From the IMG/VR virus record IMGVR_UViG_3300036652_002526, positions 1-41,723 of that record: a stretch of DNA of 41,723 bases; one strand, 5' to 3'. How positions within the stretch are numbered: position 1 is the first letter of the stretch; each line of letters begins with the position of its first letter. This document shows positions 18,028-25,275 of the stretch, in pieces. The notes under the pieces were generated by a model. The model searched no databases and was not told the DNA's origin. It saw only the letters and a program-made list of their open reading frames with translations. Both the position numbers and the translations under genes were made by a program. Source of the DNA: a virus.

Positions 18028-18270
18028 TGATTTTCAAGAGATTACCTTTATCATACGCCCCTCTCTTTGATAGTCAACACATTTCGGTAGCTTTCTATAT
18101 CCATCCATGGCTGGGTAGGTGAGCTGTTTACGCTCCGGCAGGGACGCCTCGGGGAAGATCCGTAAAGACGCTGCAAACGCTTGAGGATGGCAAGAAGTAA
18201 ACGCTGAGGGGTCGGGAGAACCCCTGGAGTCTCCCCTTTGAACGATGAAGCACTTTAACATATCCTAGAC
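18028..18270. other. Structured intergenic stretch, possible RNA
   Basis: Apart from a doubtful 75-codon minus ORF, no gene. It holds two mutually exclusive hairpins at 18207-18235: AGGGGT (18207-18212) with ACCCCT (18220-18225), or GGGAGA (18214-18219) with TCTCCC (18230-18235). There is also a TTTACG/CGTAAA pairing near 18130-18165. A leftward transcript would end at the GAAA-loop terminator at 17993-18010. Confidence 0.45.
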
Positions 18271-18273
18271 TTG

Positions 18274-18489
18274 ATGAACCGCCAACTAATCAATGAGACG
18301 GCGGCTGCCTGGCAGCTATCACCGAAACGGATCAAGCGGATCGCGAACTGGTGCGAGCGTTACGTACCCCCGTATCAGCGAGCGTATGCGTTCGGAAGAA
18401 CCTTGCAGAAAATCCAAGAGAAGCGCTACCGACAGACTCACTCCAAGCAAAAGAAGTCTAAAAAAGTTCGACAGCTGCCTATGATGTAA
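18274..18489 (+). CDS. Small basic protein, unknown function
   Basis: 71 aa, ATG 18274. TATCCT lies 7 nt before the ATG with no ribosome site, another leaderless-type start. Highly basic, helical (AWQLSPKRIKRIANWCERYV; ending KKSKKVRQLP), suggestive of nucleic-acid binding. Isolated plus-strand gene in the accessory zone. About 220 bp follow without a gene; I see only short AT-rich sequence there and the promoter of the next gene. Confidence 0.45.
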   Translation: MNRQLINETAAAWQLSPKRIKRIANWCERYVPPYQRAYAFGRTLQKIQEKRYRQTHSKQKKSKKVRQLPMM

Positions 18490-18666
18490 CATCGGTAAAG
18501 CTATCGAAGCTTATCCGTACCGCGTTGCCTGAGGCGTTTTATATACCATACTCGTCAATATCTCAAAACAGATGAAGCCCGCTTGAATATGTAGAATAAT
18601 CAACACTCGTCTGTGCAGAAGCGGATAACTCACCAATCTAAAGTGTCCACCTGCTGCAAGAAATCC

Positions 18667-18709
18667 TTGAAAGTTGTGGAAATCTCCGATCTGCTACACT
18701 AGAGCCACT
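18667..18709 (+). promoter_or_regulatory. Promoter for the 103-aa membrane protein
   Basis: Extended -10 TGCTACACT (TACACT 18695-18700) 9 nt before the ATG at 18710, with a TTGTGG -35-like hexamer at 18674-18679 (15-bp spacer). The transcript should start within a few bases of the ATG. Confidence 0.55.
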
Positions 18710-19021
18710 ATGCGCATGCTTCTCATGCTGCTCCGCCGAGACGTCCATCAGCTCGAGTACGATCCGGCGATGCAGTACCGCTTTCACTTCGCCCTCACCT
18801 GGTTCTGGTTCCTCACGATGGTCGCGCTGCCGTTCGTGCCGGTGCTGTGGGGCCACACCTTGCCGGCCCTGGTCGTCCAGGAGATATCGCTGTGGGCCAA
18901 CTTCGCCACGCACTTCGGCTCGATGAGCTCCGCGCTCGCGGCGCAGCAAACGACGCGAATTCCAACTGATACTTTGATCGTTGACCGCACAGCGGCAGCA
19001 ATAGACGATATCGCGCTCTAG
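18710..19021 (+). CDS. Small membrane protein
   Basis: 103 aa. Basic N-terminus (LLRRDVHQLEYDPAMQYRF), then one long or two short membrane segments (FHFALTWFWFLTMVALPFVP; LPALVVQEISLWANFATHF) and a conserved-looking FGSMSSALAAQQT. I recall similar proteins (DPAxQxRFHxALAWFW...SLWANFATxFGAMSSA) in phage and element contigs from uncultured bacteria. The function is unknown; superinfection exclusion or lysis control are possibilities. Leaderless-type start, no Shine-Dalgarno sequence. Confidence 0.6.
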   Translation: MRMLLMLLRRDVHQLEYDPAMQYRFHFALTWFWFLTMVALPFVPVLWGHTLPALVVQEISLWANFATHFGSMSSALAAQQTTRIPTDTLIVDRTAAAIDDIAL

Positions 19022-19059
19022 GCCGGTCCTAACACTATTTCACGGCGGTTTCACGGCCA

Positions 19060-19095
19060 ATTAAAAACGTCCGGGAACTGCGGTACCCGAACGTT
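19060..19095 (-). terminator. Intrinsic terminator after the endonuclease gene
   Basis: AACGT/ACGTT plus CGGG/CCCG stem (19066-19095) followed on the minus strand by TTTTTAATT. It lies downstream of the restriction endonuclease gene. The roughly 190 bp between it and that gene (19096-19289) show no ORF or clear motif. Confidence 0.65.
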
Positions 19096-19289
19096 AAGCA
19101 TTAATGTGTAGCCCTGGACCTATTCGGAGGTCAATCGCTTTCTCCCTCCAAGGAATCAGCGATCCCGGTTACCTGGCTAGAGCAGCCATGACAGCTGCGT
19201 AAGTGGGCTGCTGGGCGGAAAGGGTAAGCAGACCGCGACGGCAGCTTTGGGTCCACGCCGTACACCCGGGCTACAGGCGCGATTATACG

Positions 19290-19907
19290 CTACTCGACGT
19301 CCGGCGCCACTTCCTGGTCCGTAAGCAGCGCGCCCTGTGCTGGCCCTGTGAGGTCGGCCGCGATGCCCAGGAGCAACACCGGAATGTCCAGGTCGCTGAC
19401 GCCCCGGTATTCTAGGATCGCCTTGATCTGCTCGAAACAGCCGATGCCCGAGGACATCTGGCCCCGAACGAAGATACGCATCGGCACGACTTCCACGGCC
19501 GCTGAGAAATAATCGTTTTTGGCGAAGATCGGCATCTTGCCGAGCACATCCCAACCAAGGAAAGCGTATTTACCGAATTGCACTTCCAGTCCGAGCCCGT
19601 TCTTGACGCCGTCCCCCTCAATGAAGCCCGTATAATGCTCGCCGGTCTCCGATACGGTGGTCGAGTAGTTGATGCGGGGTTTGGTCCAGCCCTGCATATA
19701 AAGCGTACGGTCGAGGAGCGCCTTGTTCAATTCGATGGGCGCGTAGAGCATCCGCCCGGGCATCGTGACTTCACGGCTCTCCTTCGTGCGGTGGGCGGAT
19801 GCATCAACGTTCGCGATCGCGTCCTCGATCTCCTTCAGCTCCGCCATATACTTCCGGTTTATGACTTCCTGGCCCTTATTAAACGAGTACCGCGCTACAA
19901 TCCGCAC
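19290..19907 (-). CDS. Type II restriction endonuclease, BglII/BstYI-like
   Basis: 205 aa, close to BstYI in length. N-terminal MRIVARYSFNKGQEVI and central GLEVQFGKYAFLGWD match the BglII family. The catalytic arrangement D99-x8-E108-x-Q110 is the one described for BglII (Asp-x8-Glu-x-Gln), followed by VEVVPMRIFVRGQMSSGIG and a hydrophobic SDLDIPVLLLGI strand. It should cut a GATC-centred hexamer (AGATCT or RGATCY in known relatives), but the exact site cannot be read. It follows the methyltransferase on the same strand, with a terminator between them, so the two may have separate promoters. It defends the lysogen against other phages. Confidence 0.85.
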   Translation of the reverse strand: MRIVARYSFNKGQEVINRKYMAELKEIEDAIANVDASAHRTKESREVTMPGRMLYAPIELNKALLDRTLYMQGWTKPRINYSTTVSETGEHYTGFIEGDGVKNGLGLEVQFGKYAFLGWDVLGKMPIFAKNDYFSAAVEVVPMRIFVRGQMSSGIGCFEQIKAILEYRGVSDLDIPVLLLGIAADLTGPAQGALLTDQEVAPDVE

Positions 19908-19953
19908 GCCGATTCCCCTTCCGCTCCAACCAACCTTTCAGCCCTTCACATAC

Positions 19954-19982
19954 AAAAACGCCCCTGCCTAAGCAGCAGGGGC
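19954..19982 (-). terminator. Intrinsic terminator after the methyltransferase
   Basis: 8-bp stem GCCCCTGC (19960-19967)/GCAGGGGC (19975-19982) followed on the minus strand by GTTTTTGT. Separates methyltransferase and endonuclease transcripts, consistent with independent control of the two activities. Confidence 0.85.
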
Positions 19983-20008
19983 ATCGCGGGGAGAAAGGTA
20001 CTGGCGGG

Positions 20009-21064
20009 CTAGGGGTGCTCGGGGGTGGCAGCCGTCCACAGTCCGGCATTCTCGGCCTGGACAGCGGCTGGCGCTGTCTTCTTTGGCTTCACCGCCTTCA
20101 CGGAGTGCGGCGAATCCCACTCGGCTGGCCGCTGGGTAATACTGGAATGCTCCGGCGGCTCATAGACGGGTCGGTCAATGGGCCGTGTCTTGAGCAGACC
20201 TTGCGAGGCGAGCATGACGCGATTGCGGGCGGTCGCGACGTACTCGGCGACAATCTCGCTGCCTGCGCCTTTACGGCCCTGGCGCACTGCCGCCACCGGC
20301 GTGGTGCCCACTCCCATGTAGGGATCGAGTACCCAATCGCCCGGGTCGGTCAGCGCCAGCACGAGACGCTCGATCAGTTCCACTGGAAACTGGCAAGGAT
20401 GGCCAGTCTTTTCAGGGTGGTTATGCTTCACATTCGGAATGATCCACAGGTCGCCGGGGTTCTTGCCGAGCGGGTTAGCCGAGTACTGACCGGCCTTCGG
20501 GCCTTTGTAGTATTTCTTGCCTGGATACTTCTGTGGCACACGCACGGCGTCGAGGTTGAAGGTGTAGCGGTCGCCCTTGGTGAACCAGATGATCGTCTCG
20601 TACCGCCCGCTGAAACGGCGTGAGCAATGGAGGCCATGCTCAAAGTGCCAGATAATGCGGTTGCGTAAACGCAGGCCGAGGCGCTTGAAAATGGGATAGA
20701 GTAGTGTGTCGAGCGGGTAGACTTCGCCGTCAGCGCTGATATGGTTGCCAACTTGCCAGCAGATGCTGCCCTCCTCGTGCAGCGCCGTGACGCACGCTTC
20801 AATGGTCCGGCGCTGGTCGTCGAGGTAGTCATCGAGCGTCAACTTGGTATGCCGCTCATACGTCTTGCCGATGTTGTACGGCGGCGACGTGACAATGAGC
20901 TTTTGGCTGGCCGGCGGCAGGGCAGCGAGCAACTCCAGCCGGTCGCCGTGGAAGAGCACGGCGTTCGCAGTCGGATCATAGTGGTCCGCGATCTGGACGC
21001 CTTCGTCCGCAAACAGGTACACCCTGTCACCCCCATCAGTCGGTCTGTCTGCACTCCCCGACAA
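20009..21064 (-). CDS. Beta-class DNA methyltransferase (N4-C or N6-A)
   Basis: Up to 351 aa. Motif IV TSPPYN (residues 59-64) precedes the SAM-binding motif I DPYMGVGTT (247-255), the order of beta-class amino-methyltransferases; SPPY is common in N4-cytosine enzymes but also occurs in N6-adenine enzymes. Pairs with the BglII-like endonuclease and should methylate the same site to protect the element. The longest frame starts at a TTG (21064); a GTG at 21022 with a GGGGGTGACAG ribosome-site-like sequence fits better. The C-terminal 45 residues are a low-complexity Pro/Ala/Glu tail. Confidence 0.88.
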   Translation of the reverse strand: MSGSADRPTDGGDRVYLFADEGVQIADHYDPTANAVLFHGDRLELLAALPPASQKLIVTSPPYNIGKTYERHTKLTLDDYLDDQRRTIEACVTALHEEGSICWQVGNHISADGEVYPLDTLLYPIFKRLGLRLRNRIIWHFEHGLHCSRRFSGRYETIIWFTKGDRYTFNLDAVRVPQKYPGKKYYKGPKAGQYSANPLGKNPGDLWIIPNVKHNHPEKTGHPCQFPVELIERLVLALTDPGDWVLDPYMGVGTTPVAAVRQGRKGAGSEIVAEYVATARNRVMLASQGLLKTRPIDRPVYEPPEHSSITQRPAEWDSPHSVKAVKPKKTAPAAVQAENAGLWTAATPEHP

Positions 21065-21178
21065 TCATACAGCAATGGATGGAGTGGAAAACAGCAAAGC
21101 CCCGATATGCCTACCTTCTTGAAGACGTGTTACGGAGCGGTTACGGTTCGGCCCCCACTTCTGTGCGGCTGGCGCTGG

Positions 21179-21400
21179 TTATTCCACTTCTTGGGCGACG
21201 TGCTCAAGCAGAATAGAACCGGCAGCTATAGTGGCCGTTACAGTCCGGGACGCAAGATGCCCTAATACGTCGGCAAATTGCTCGGCTTTGTAGAGGGCGA
21301 ATTCCGCGCGGTTGTCTAAGCGATTGTCCCGCCAGACCGGCGTGAACTCATTGGCGTCATAGCCGTAGAGGTTATTTTCGATTGTTTGTTTTAAACGCAT
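21179..21400 (-). CDS. Small protein behind an operator-type promoter
   Basis: 73 aa, ATG 21400. Sequence has a charged middle (VWRDNRLDNRAEFALYKAEQ) and a hydrophobic helix (LASRTVTATIAAGSILLEHV). No HTH recognised. It has the best promoter in the window, placed so that transcription starts at or next to the A of the ATG. It ends about 115 bp before the methyltransferase start, so it could be a controller-type or partner gene of the restriction system, but that is inference. Confidence 0.5.
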   Translation of the reverse strand: MRLKQTIENNLYGYDANEFTPVWRDNRLDNRAEFALYKAEQFADVLGHLASRTVTATIAAGSILLEHVAQEVE

Positions 21401-21435
21401 GTCCCAATAATAGCAAACTTACGCTATTATGTCAA
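21400..21435 (-). promoter_or_regulatory. Strong promoter with 8-bp inverted-repeat operator
   Basis: Minus strand: -35 TTGACA (21435-21430), 17-bp spacer, -10 TATTAT (21412-21407), then 6 nt to the ATG. A perfect inverted repeat ATAATAGC (21407-21414) / GCTATTAT (21423-21430) covers the -10 box and spacer. A protein bound there would block RNA polymerase. Confidence 0.85.
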
Positions 21436-21465
21436 TACATTTGTCGACTTGTCAAATAGCGGCTG

Positions 21466-21855
21466 ATGGAGCGCATAGAGCTCGGCAGCTACCTGCTCAT
21501 GTCCGCGCCGGACACGAAAGCTCAGCTTCGTCTGGGTAAGAACGATTATCATACTCTCATAGAGTAGTCATGGACAGATTCACCGTCTGTAAACTGCCTT
21601 AATCGGCGCGCGAACTTGCGGCTCGTAACACCCCGCCAGAATATCCTCAACCATCCGAGAAGTATACTTACGACGCCCTACCTAGGTGTATATGTTTCTG
21701 GAGCTGGCAGAAAGAGTTACTACACGCTCGTCAGAAATAAAGGGCTCACTTACCGTATAGGCTCCTTCGAGACACCTGAGGAGGCAAAAGAGGCACATCG
21801 ACGACTGCTCAAATTTGTCATTGGCAAGCAGGCATCTATCCTCGCCGAACTGTGA
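21466..21855 (+). pseudogene. Decayed HNH-AP2 homing endonuclease
   Basis: The intact 3' part (about 21595-21855) encodes LNRRANLRLVTPRQNILN, the conserved C-terminal half of an HNH core (NRRxNLRLVTxxxNxxN), then an AP2-type DNA-binding domain (TPYLGVYVSGAGRKSYYTLV, GSFETPEEAKEAHRRLL). The upstream sequence that should carry the catalytic His is in another frame (VVMDRFTVCKL, where VVDHINGNKL is expected), so there is both a frameshift near 21597 and loss of the His. A short in-frame stretch from ATG 21466 (MERIELGSYLL) may be the original N-terminus. A free-standing homing endonuclease that has lost its nuclease; the AP2 part could still bind DNA. Confidence 0.7.
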
Positions 21856-22319
21856 GAGCATTAGTGGTCATGATCATACCATGTACTGGCTGCCACTCCG
21901 AGGCTCCAAACCGCTCGCTTCGCCGCTGATAAAGCTCGTGACGGCGCACGGGTTACCGCATCCTGTACGCCATCACGAGGCTAAACAGGCACGAAGCCGC
22001 ATGAATTCAGGCTCGGAGCGCCCACGGGTACGTCTAGACGCTAGCCCCCCTGGCGGGGTACTGAGGGACGCGTGATCAATGGCAAGGACCTCTTAACCGG
22101 GTGGGCTTTCGCGGTGGCCAGGGCGGACCGCCGTAGGCGAGCCCAACAAAGGCCGCTAGCTTGACACCTCCGCTAAATGTGTCGCGGCATGTTTCAGGAA
22201 GATAGCCCCGTCTTCCTCACCGCCCGGCTGCTTTCCACTTAAACAGCCAGGGCGCGGACTGCCAGACCGTCGAGCCGAGAGCAACCGGCTTGGCCGACCA
22301 CAAAGAGAAAGCCGGGGGA
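21856..22319. other. 464-bp non-coding region with strong secondary structure
   Basis: No convincing ORF on either strand. Predicted pairings: 7-bp outer stem CTCCGAG (21896-21902)/CTCGGAG (22012-22018) enclosing a 12-position stem 21935-21946/21968-21979, perfect but for one position that is C-A on plus and G-U on minus. There is also a hairpin TGGGCT...AGCCCA near 22107-22155 with inner stems, and AGGAAGA/TCTTCCT near 22196-22217. The wobble favours a minus-strand RNA. Family unknown. Confidence 0.5.
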
Positions 22320-22643
22320 TTACTCCTCTTGCTTATCCAACAATGCGTATAGTTCTTCGGGGCCAATGACCTCAAGCGGCGCGTCTTGTTCACTATCTCC
22401 TATCTTCACGAATTGGGGAGTGTTGCGTCTACCAGCAGTACTGACCCCAACGGGCCGCTGGGTGTTGCCGCTGGGGCGCATCTTTGCTTCCAGCGCGGCC
22501 TGAACGAGCTCCTTGAGGGCCTGCGCCATTGTCAAGTCGTGCACCGCAGCGTAGACGCGCACATTCCGGCGCGTTTCTTCGTCCACGTCCTTAATCACCC
22601 AGGTCTGGAGATTCTCCCCGATGTTCTGTTTCTTGCGCGGCAT
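22320..22643 (-). CDS. Ribbon-helix-helix-type DNA-binding protein
   Basis: 107 aa from ATG 22643, chosen for the GAGGTG ribosome site 6 nt upstream. The first 50 residues show the strand-helix-helix pattern of CopG/Arc-like regulators (LQTWVIKDVDEETRRNVRVY, then DLTMAQALKELVQAALE). The remainder is a flexible region and an acidic end (EVIGPEELYALLDKQEE). It is divergent from the TraG operon, so it probably controls that operon and itself. A plasmid-type partition or copy-control role is also possible. Confidence 0.65.
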   Translation of the reverse strand: MPRKKQNIGENLQTWVIKDVDEETRRNVRVYAAVHDLTMAQALKELVQAALEAKMRPSGNTQRPVGVSTAGRRNTPQFVKIGDSEQDAPLEVIGPEELYALLDKQEE

Positions 22644-22734
22644 CTTTATCACCTCTGTTTCGGTAATCCCAATCAGCATCTTTACACATACTTCTTACCA
22701 CACCTTGACAATCTGGTACGCCACGTGCGAATGG

Positions 22735-22765
22735 TAATACTAATCGCGTTAATACGTGATAATAC
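22735..22765. promoter_or_regulatory. Three TAATAC half-sites in the divergent region
   Basis: TAATAC at 22735-22740, 22750-22755 and 22760-22765 (15- and 10-bp steps). Lies between the ribbon-helix-helix gene and the plus-strand operon, the place expected for its operator; proteins of that fold often bind direct repeats. Confidence 0.5.
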
Positions 22766-22827
22766 GATCCCATTCGCAGCGGTCTGTGGGAAGGAGGGTA
22801 AGCAGCGCTACTGCGTCCGGTTGCGGG

Positions 22828-22847
22828 GAGGCGTATAATCTCGCCTC
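22828..22847 (+). promoter_or_regulatory. -10 box inside an inverted repeat, TraG-operon promoter
   Basis: TATAAT (22834-22839) is in the 8-nt centre of the perfect inverted repeat GAGGCG (22828-22833)/CGCCTC (22842-22847). It is about 45 bp before the first gene of the plus-strand operon. No good -35 hexamer is seen, suggesting activator dependence. Confidence 0.6.
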
Positions 22848-22892
22848 ATTCCCCGCTTCGTCGATTGCCACCTTAGTGCAAGGAGAACGCAT

Positions 22893-23162
22893 ATGTCCCG
22901 ACTCTTCAGTAAGTCCGAAATGCTCAAAGGCGCCCTGCTGTACGTAGGCATCGGCATCCTGCTCCAGGTCATCGGCCTGTGGCAGTTCGCGCTGATCTTC
23001 TGGGGCGTGGCCGTCATCTTCGGTCTGCGCTACTGGCACCTCGCCACCCGCGATCGTCGTCTCGCGCAGGTGAATCAGGCCGCAGCCGTGCGGCCGCAGC
23101 CGGTGGCGCCGCCCAAGGCCTCGCCTGACAGCAGCAGCCTCGAGCTGCCTGAGTTCGACTAA
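22893..23162 (+). CDS. Small membrane protein, first gene of the TraG operon
   Basis: 89 aa, AAGGAG ribosome site. After a polar start, two hydrophobic stretches form a helical hairpin (GALLYVGIGILLQVIGLWQF; ALIFWGVAVIFGLRYWHLA), then a basic loop and a Pro/Ser-rich acidic tail. In VirD4/TraG systems the ATPase is often anchored by its own N-terminal membrane helices. The TraG-like protein downstream lacks these, so this small protein may be its separate membrane anchor (inference). Confidence 0.65.
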   Translation: MSRLFSKSEMLKGALLYVGIGILLQVIGLWQFALIFWGVAVIFGLRYWHLATRDRRLAQVNQAAAVRPQPVAPPKASPDSSSLELPEFD

Positions 23163-23234
23163 GCAATCCCTGATGGGGCGGATGGCTGCTTTCGGGCCAC
23201 CCGTCCCATCGGTGTCTCACAGGAGGATCTCCGT

Positions 23235-25271
23235 ATGCCATGGATGAATCCCGACTACTTCAACCGACTCAGTGACCACGAACAAGACCGGCTCTTTGCG
23301 ACGCACCTGCCCCTCGGCGAGAACCCTAACACCGGCGACGCCTTCTGGGTGCCCGATGAAGACCGCTACGCTGGCACCCATGTCATCGGCGTGCAAGGCG
23401 GCGGCAAATCTTCTTGCCTGGAAGGCTTGATCCACCATGACATCCGCCAGGGCAACGCCGTCATCGTGTTCGATGCGCACGGTGACTTGGCTGACCACTG
23501 CTTAGCCGCGCTGCCCGTAGAGGCTATGCCTCGCACCAGTATTCTGGATATGGAGGATGAAGATTTCCCCTTCGGGGCCAACCTGTTCGCCCAAGGGAGC
23601 CTCACGACAGATGCGGCCAAAGGCCAGGCCGTGGAGCGCATTACCCACGTCTTCGATGTCTTCTGGCCGGAGGTCATGAAGCAGCAGTATGCGCCACTCT
23701 ATCTCGAGCACGGCACGCGGGTCCTGCTGGAAAATCCAGGGTCAACGCTGCTCGACTTGCAGCGCTTGCTGCGCCATAAAGCGTACCGGGCACAGTTGCT
23801 CAAGCGTTGCCAGCCTGCGGAGCGCGATTTCTGGCGCCGCGAGTACGACCCGCTGAAGCCCGAGACGCAGATCAGCCGCGCCCGACCGTTGCTCAACCGC
23901 ATCCAACTGTTGACCAGCAGCCCGCTGCTGCGCAACCTCATCTGCCAGGCCCGGGCCATCGACTTCCGCGCGGCCATTGAGCATAGGGAGGTGCTATTCA
24001 TCAAATTGCCCACGACCACACTGGAGAAAGACGCCAGCATGGTCGGCATGGTCCTGATCGGGCAAATCAACGCGGCGGTCTTCTCCACGCGCAACCCCGT
24101 GTCGCTCTACGTCGATGAGTTCCAAAACTTCGTGACGCCGGATTTCGAGAAGTTCCTCAGCCAGGGCCGCAAGTTCCGCCTCCGCATGGTGGTGAGCCAC
24201 CAGCGCAGAGACCAGCTCAGTGAAAAGCTGCAAAAGGCCACGCAGTCGGCGCGCACGAAGGTCGTCTTCCGCGTGACGGCGGAGGATAGTCGCAAGCTGG
24301 CCCAGGATTTTCCTGTACGCGCCAGCCGTCCGAAGCCAGAGGACATCCACCTGTACCCATGCGACTACCTGCTGAGCCACACGCACCTGATGCGCGACGG
24401 CGGCGTACTGGCCTTCGTGGAGAGTTACCTGCTGCCGCTGCAAGGCGCGAAGAGCAGCCGGGGCCAGGTGGTAATCACCGAGCCCGAGTTCCGCGCCGAG
24501 GAATTTGTCAAATCCGTGGACGGCATGATTACCGGGGCGCTGCTGCTCGGGCATATGCTGAACGGCACCCCGCAGAAGCGGTCGCCGGTACGGGTGCCTG
24601 ATCCGACGCCGACCCTCGATGCGCTGCTACGAGAAGTCATGGCCACGGATAACCCCCGGCTGCCGATCCCGCCGGTCATCGTGCGTGGGCTGGCCAACTG
24701 TGGCGACTTCTTCTCGGCTGTGCGCAACATCGCGCCCGAGCACCCAGCGCTGCAGCCAGGCTTTACGCCGCCAGCCCATTTAATCCGCGTCACGAACAAC
24801 GGCTGGCAAGTCTTACGTGCGCCGGAGTCGCCAAGCGAGTGGCTGGCCCACTGCGTGTTTCTCTTGCGCCACACCATGGCCTACCTCGCGGCGCACCCGC
24901 TTGGCAACGTCAAGGAGACCAGCGCCAGCGAGATTGCCCAGCTGCTGACACGGCTGCCCAAACGCCACGCACTCATTCGGAGCGACGACGATTTCGGTCC
25001 GATCAAGACGTTCGACGCGCCGGAGCCAGCACCCGGCAGCGAGGGCGGGGCGGCCTACATTGTCCAAGCCAGCCGCGAGCGCTACTGCCGACCGCGTGAA
25101 GATGTCGAGGCGGCGTTTATTGGGGAAGACGCTGCTCCAGATGAGCCGGAAGAGGAGGAGAGCACGAGCAAGGAAGACGTGCAAGTGGTCGATAACTCAG
25201 GCCTAACGGTTGAGCCGCAGCCATCAGCCGAACTGCCCGACGAACCGGCAGTCAGTCGGTGGGAGCTCTAA
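23235..25271 (+). CDS. TraG/VirD4-like coupling ATPase
   Basis: 678 aa, start supported by AGGAGG. P-loop GVQGGGKSS (residues 52-60), a second strand motif VIVFDAHGDL (77-86), Walker B LYVDEFQNF (291-299), and the following sensor-like region FRLRMVVSHQRRDQLSEKLQ, all as in the TraG/TraD/VirD4 T4CP family (also the HerA/FtsK clade). These hexameric pumps move DNA or protein through membranes or load relaxosomes. The C-terminal 100 residues are acidic and unstructured, usual for substrate recognition. No other type IV secretion gene is present, so it may use the host's or another element's channel, or act in partition or replication. Confidence 0.85.
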   Translation: MPWMNPDYFNRLSDHEQDRLFATHLPLGENPNTGDAFWVPDEDRYAGTHVIGVQGGGKSSCLEGLIHHDIRQGNAVIVFDAHGDLADHCLAALPVEAMPRTSILDMEDEDFPFGANLFAQGSLTTDAAKGQAVERITHVFDVFWPEVMKQQYAPLYLEHGTRVLLENPGSTLLDLQRLLRHKAYRAQLLKRCQPAERDFWRREYDPLKPETQISRARPLLNRIQLLTSSPLLRNLICQARAIDFRAAIEHREVLFIKLPTTTLEKDASMVGMVLIGQINAAVFSTRNPVSLYVDEFQNFVTPDFEKFLSQGRKFRLRMVVSHQRRDQLSEKLQKATQSARTKVVFRVTAEDSRKLAQDFPVRASRPKPEDIHLYPCDYLLSHTHLMRDGGVLAFVESYLLPLQGAKSSRGQVVITEPEFRAEEFVKSVDGMITGALLLGHMLNGTPQKRSPVRVPDPTPTLDALLREVMATDNPRLPIPPVIVRGLANCGDFFSAVRNIAPEHPALQPGFTPPAHLIRVTNNGWQVLRAPESPSEWLAHCVFLLRHTMAYLAAHPLGNVKETSASEIAQLLTRLPKRHALIRSDDDFGPIKTFDAPEPAPGSEGGAAYIVQASRERYCRPREDVEAAFIGEDAAPDEPEEEESTSKEDVQVVDNSGLTVEPQPSAELPDEPAVSRWEL

Positions 25272-25275
25272 AGGT

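Noticed and set aside
18034-18261. 75-codon minus-strand ORF
   Set aside because: Its -10-like box abuts the ATG, composition is not protein-like, and the interval folds into competing hairpins; treated as a possible RNA.
21815-22075. 86-codon plus-strand ORF
   Set aside because: Overlaps the AP2 gene end and the strongest stem-loops; no ribosome site or domain.
21856-22319. RNase P RNA, tmRNA or group I intron
   Set aside because: The diagnostic conserved sequences of these RNAs were not found on either strand.
22749-23039. 96-codon minus-strand ORF
   Set aside because: Antisense to the 89-aa membrane protein and its promoter; shadow frame.
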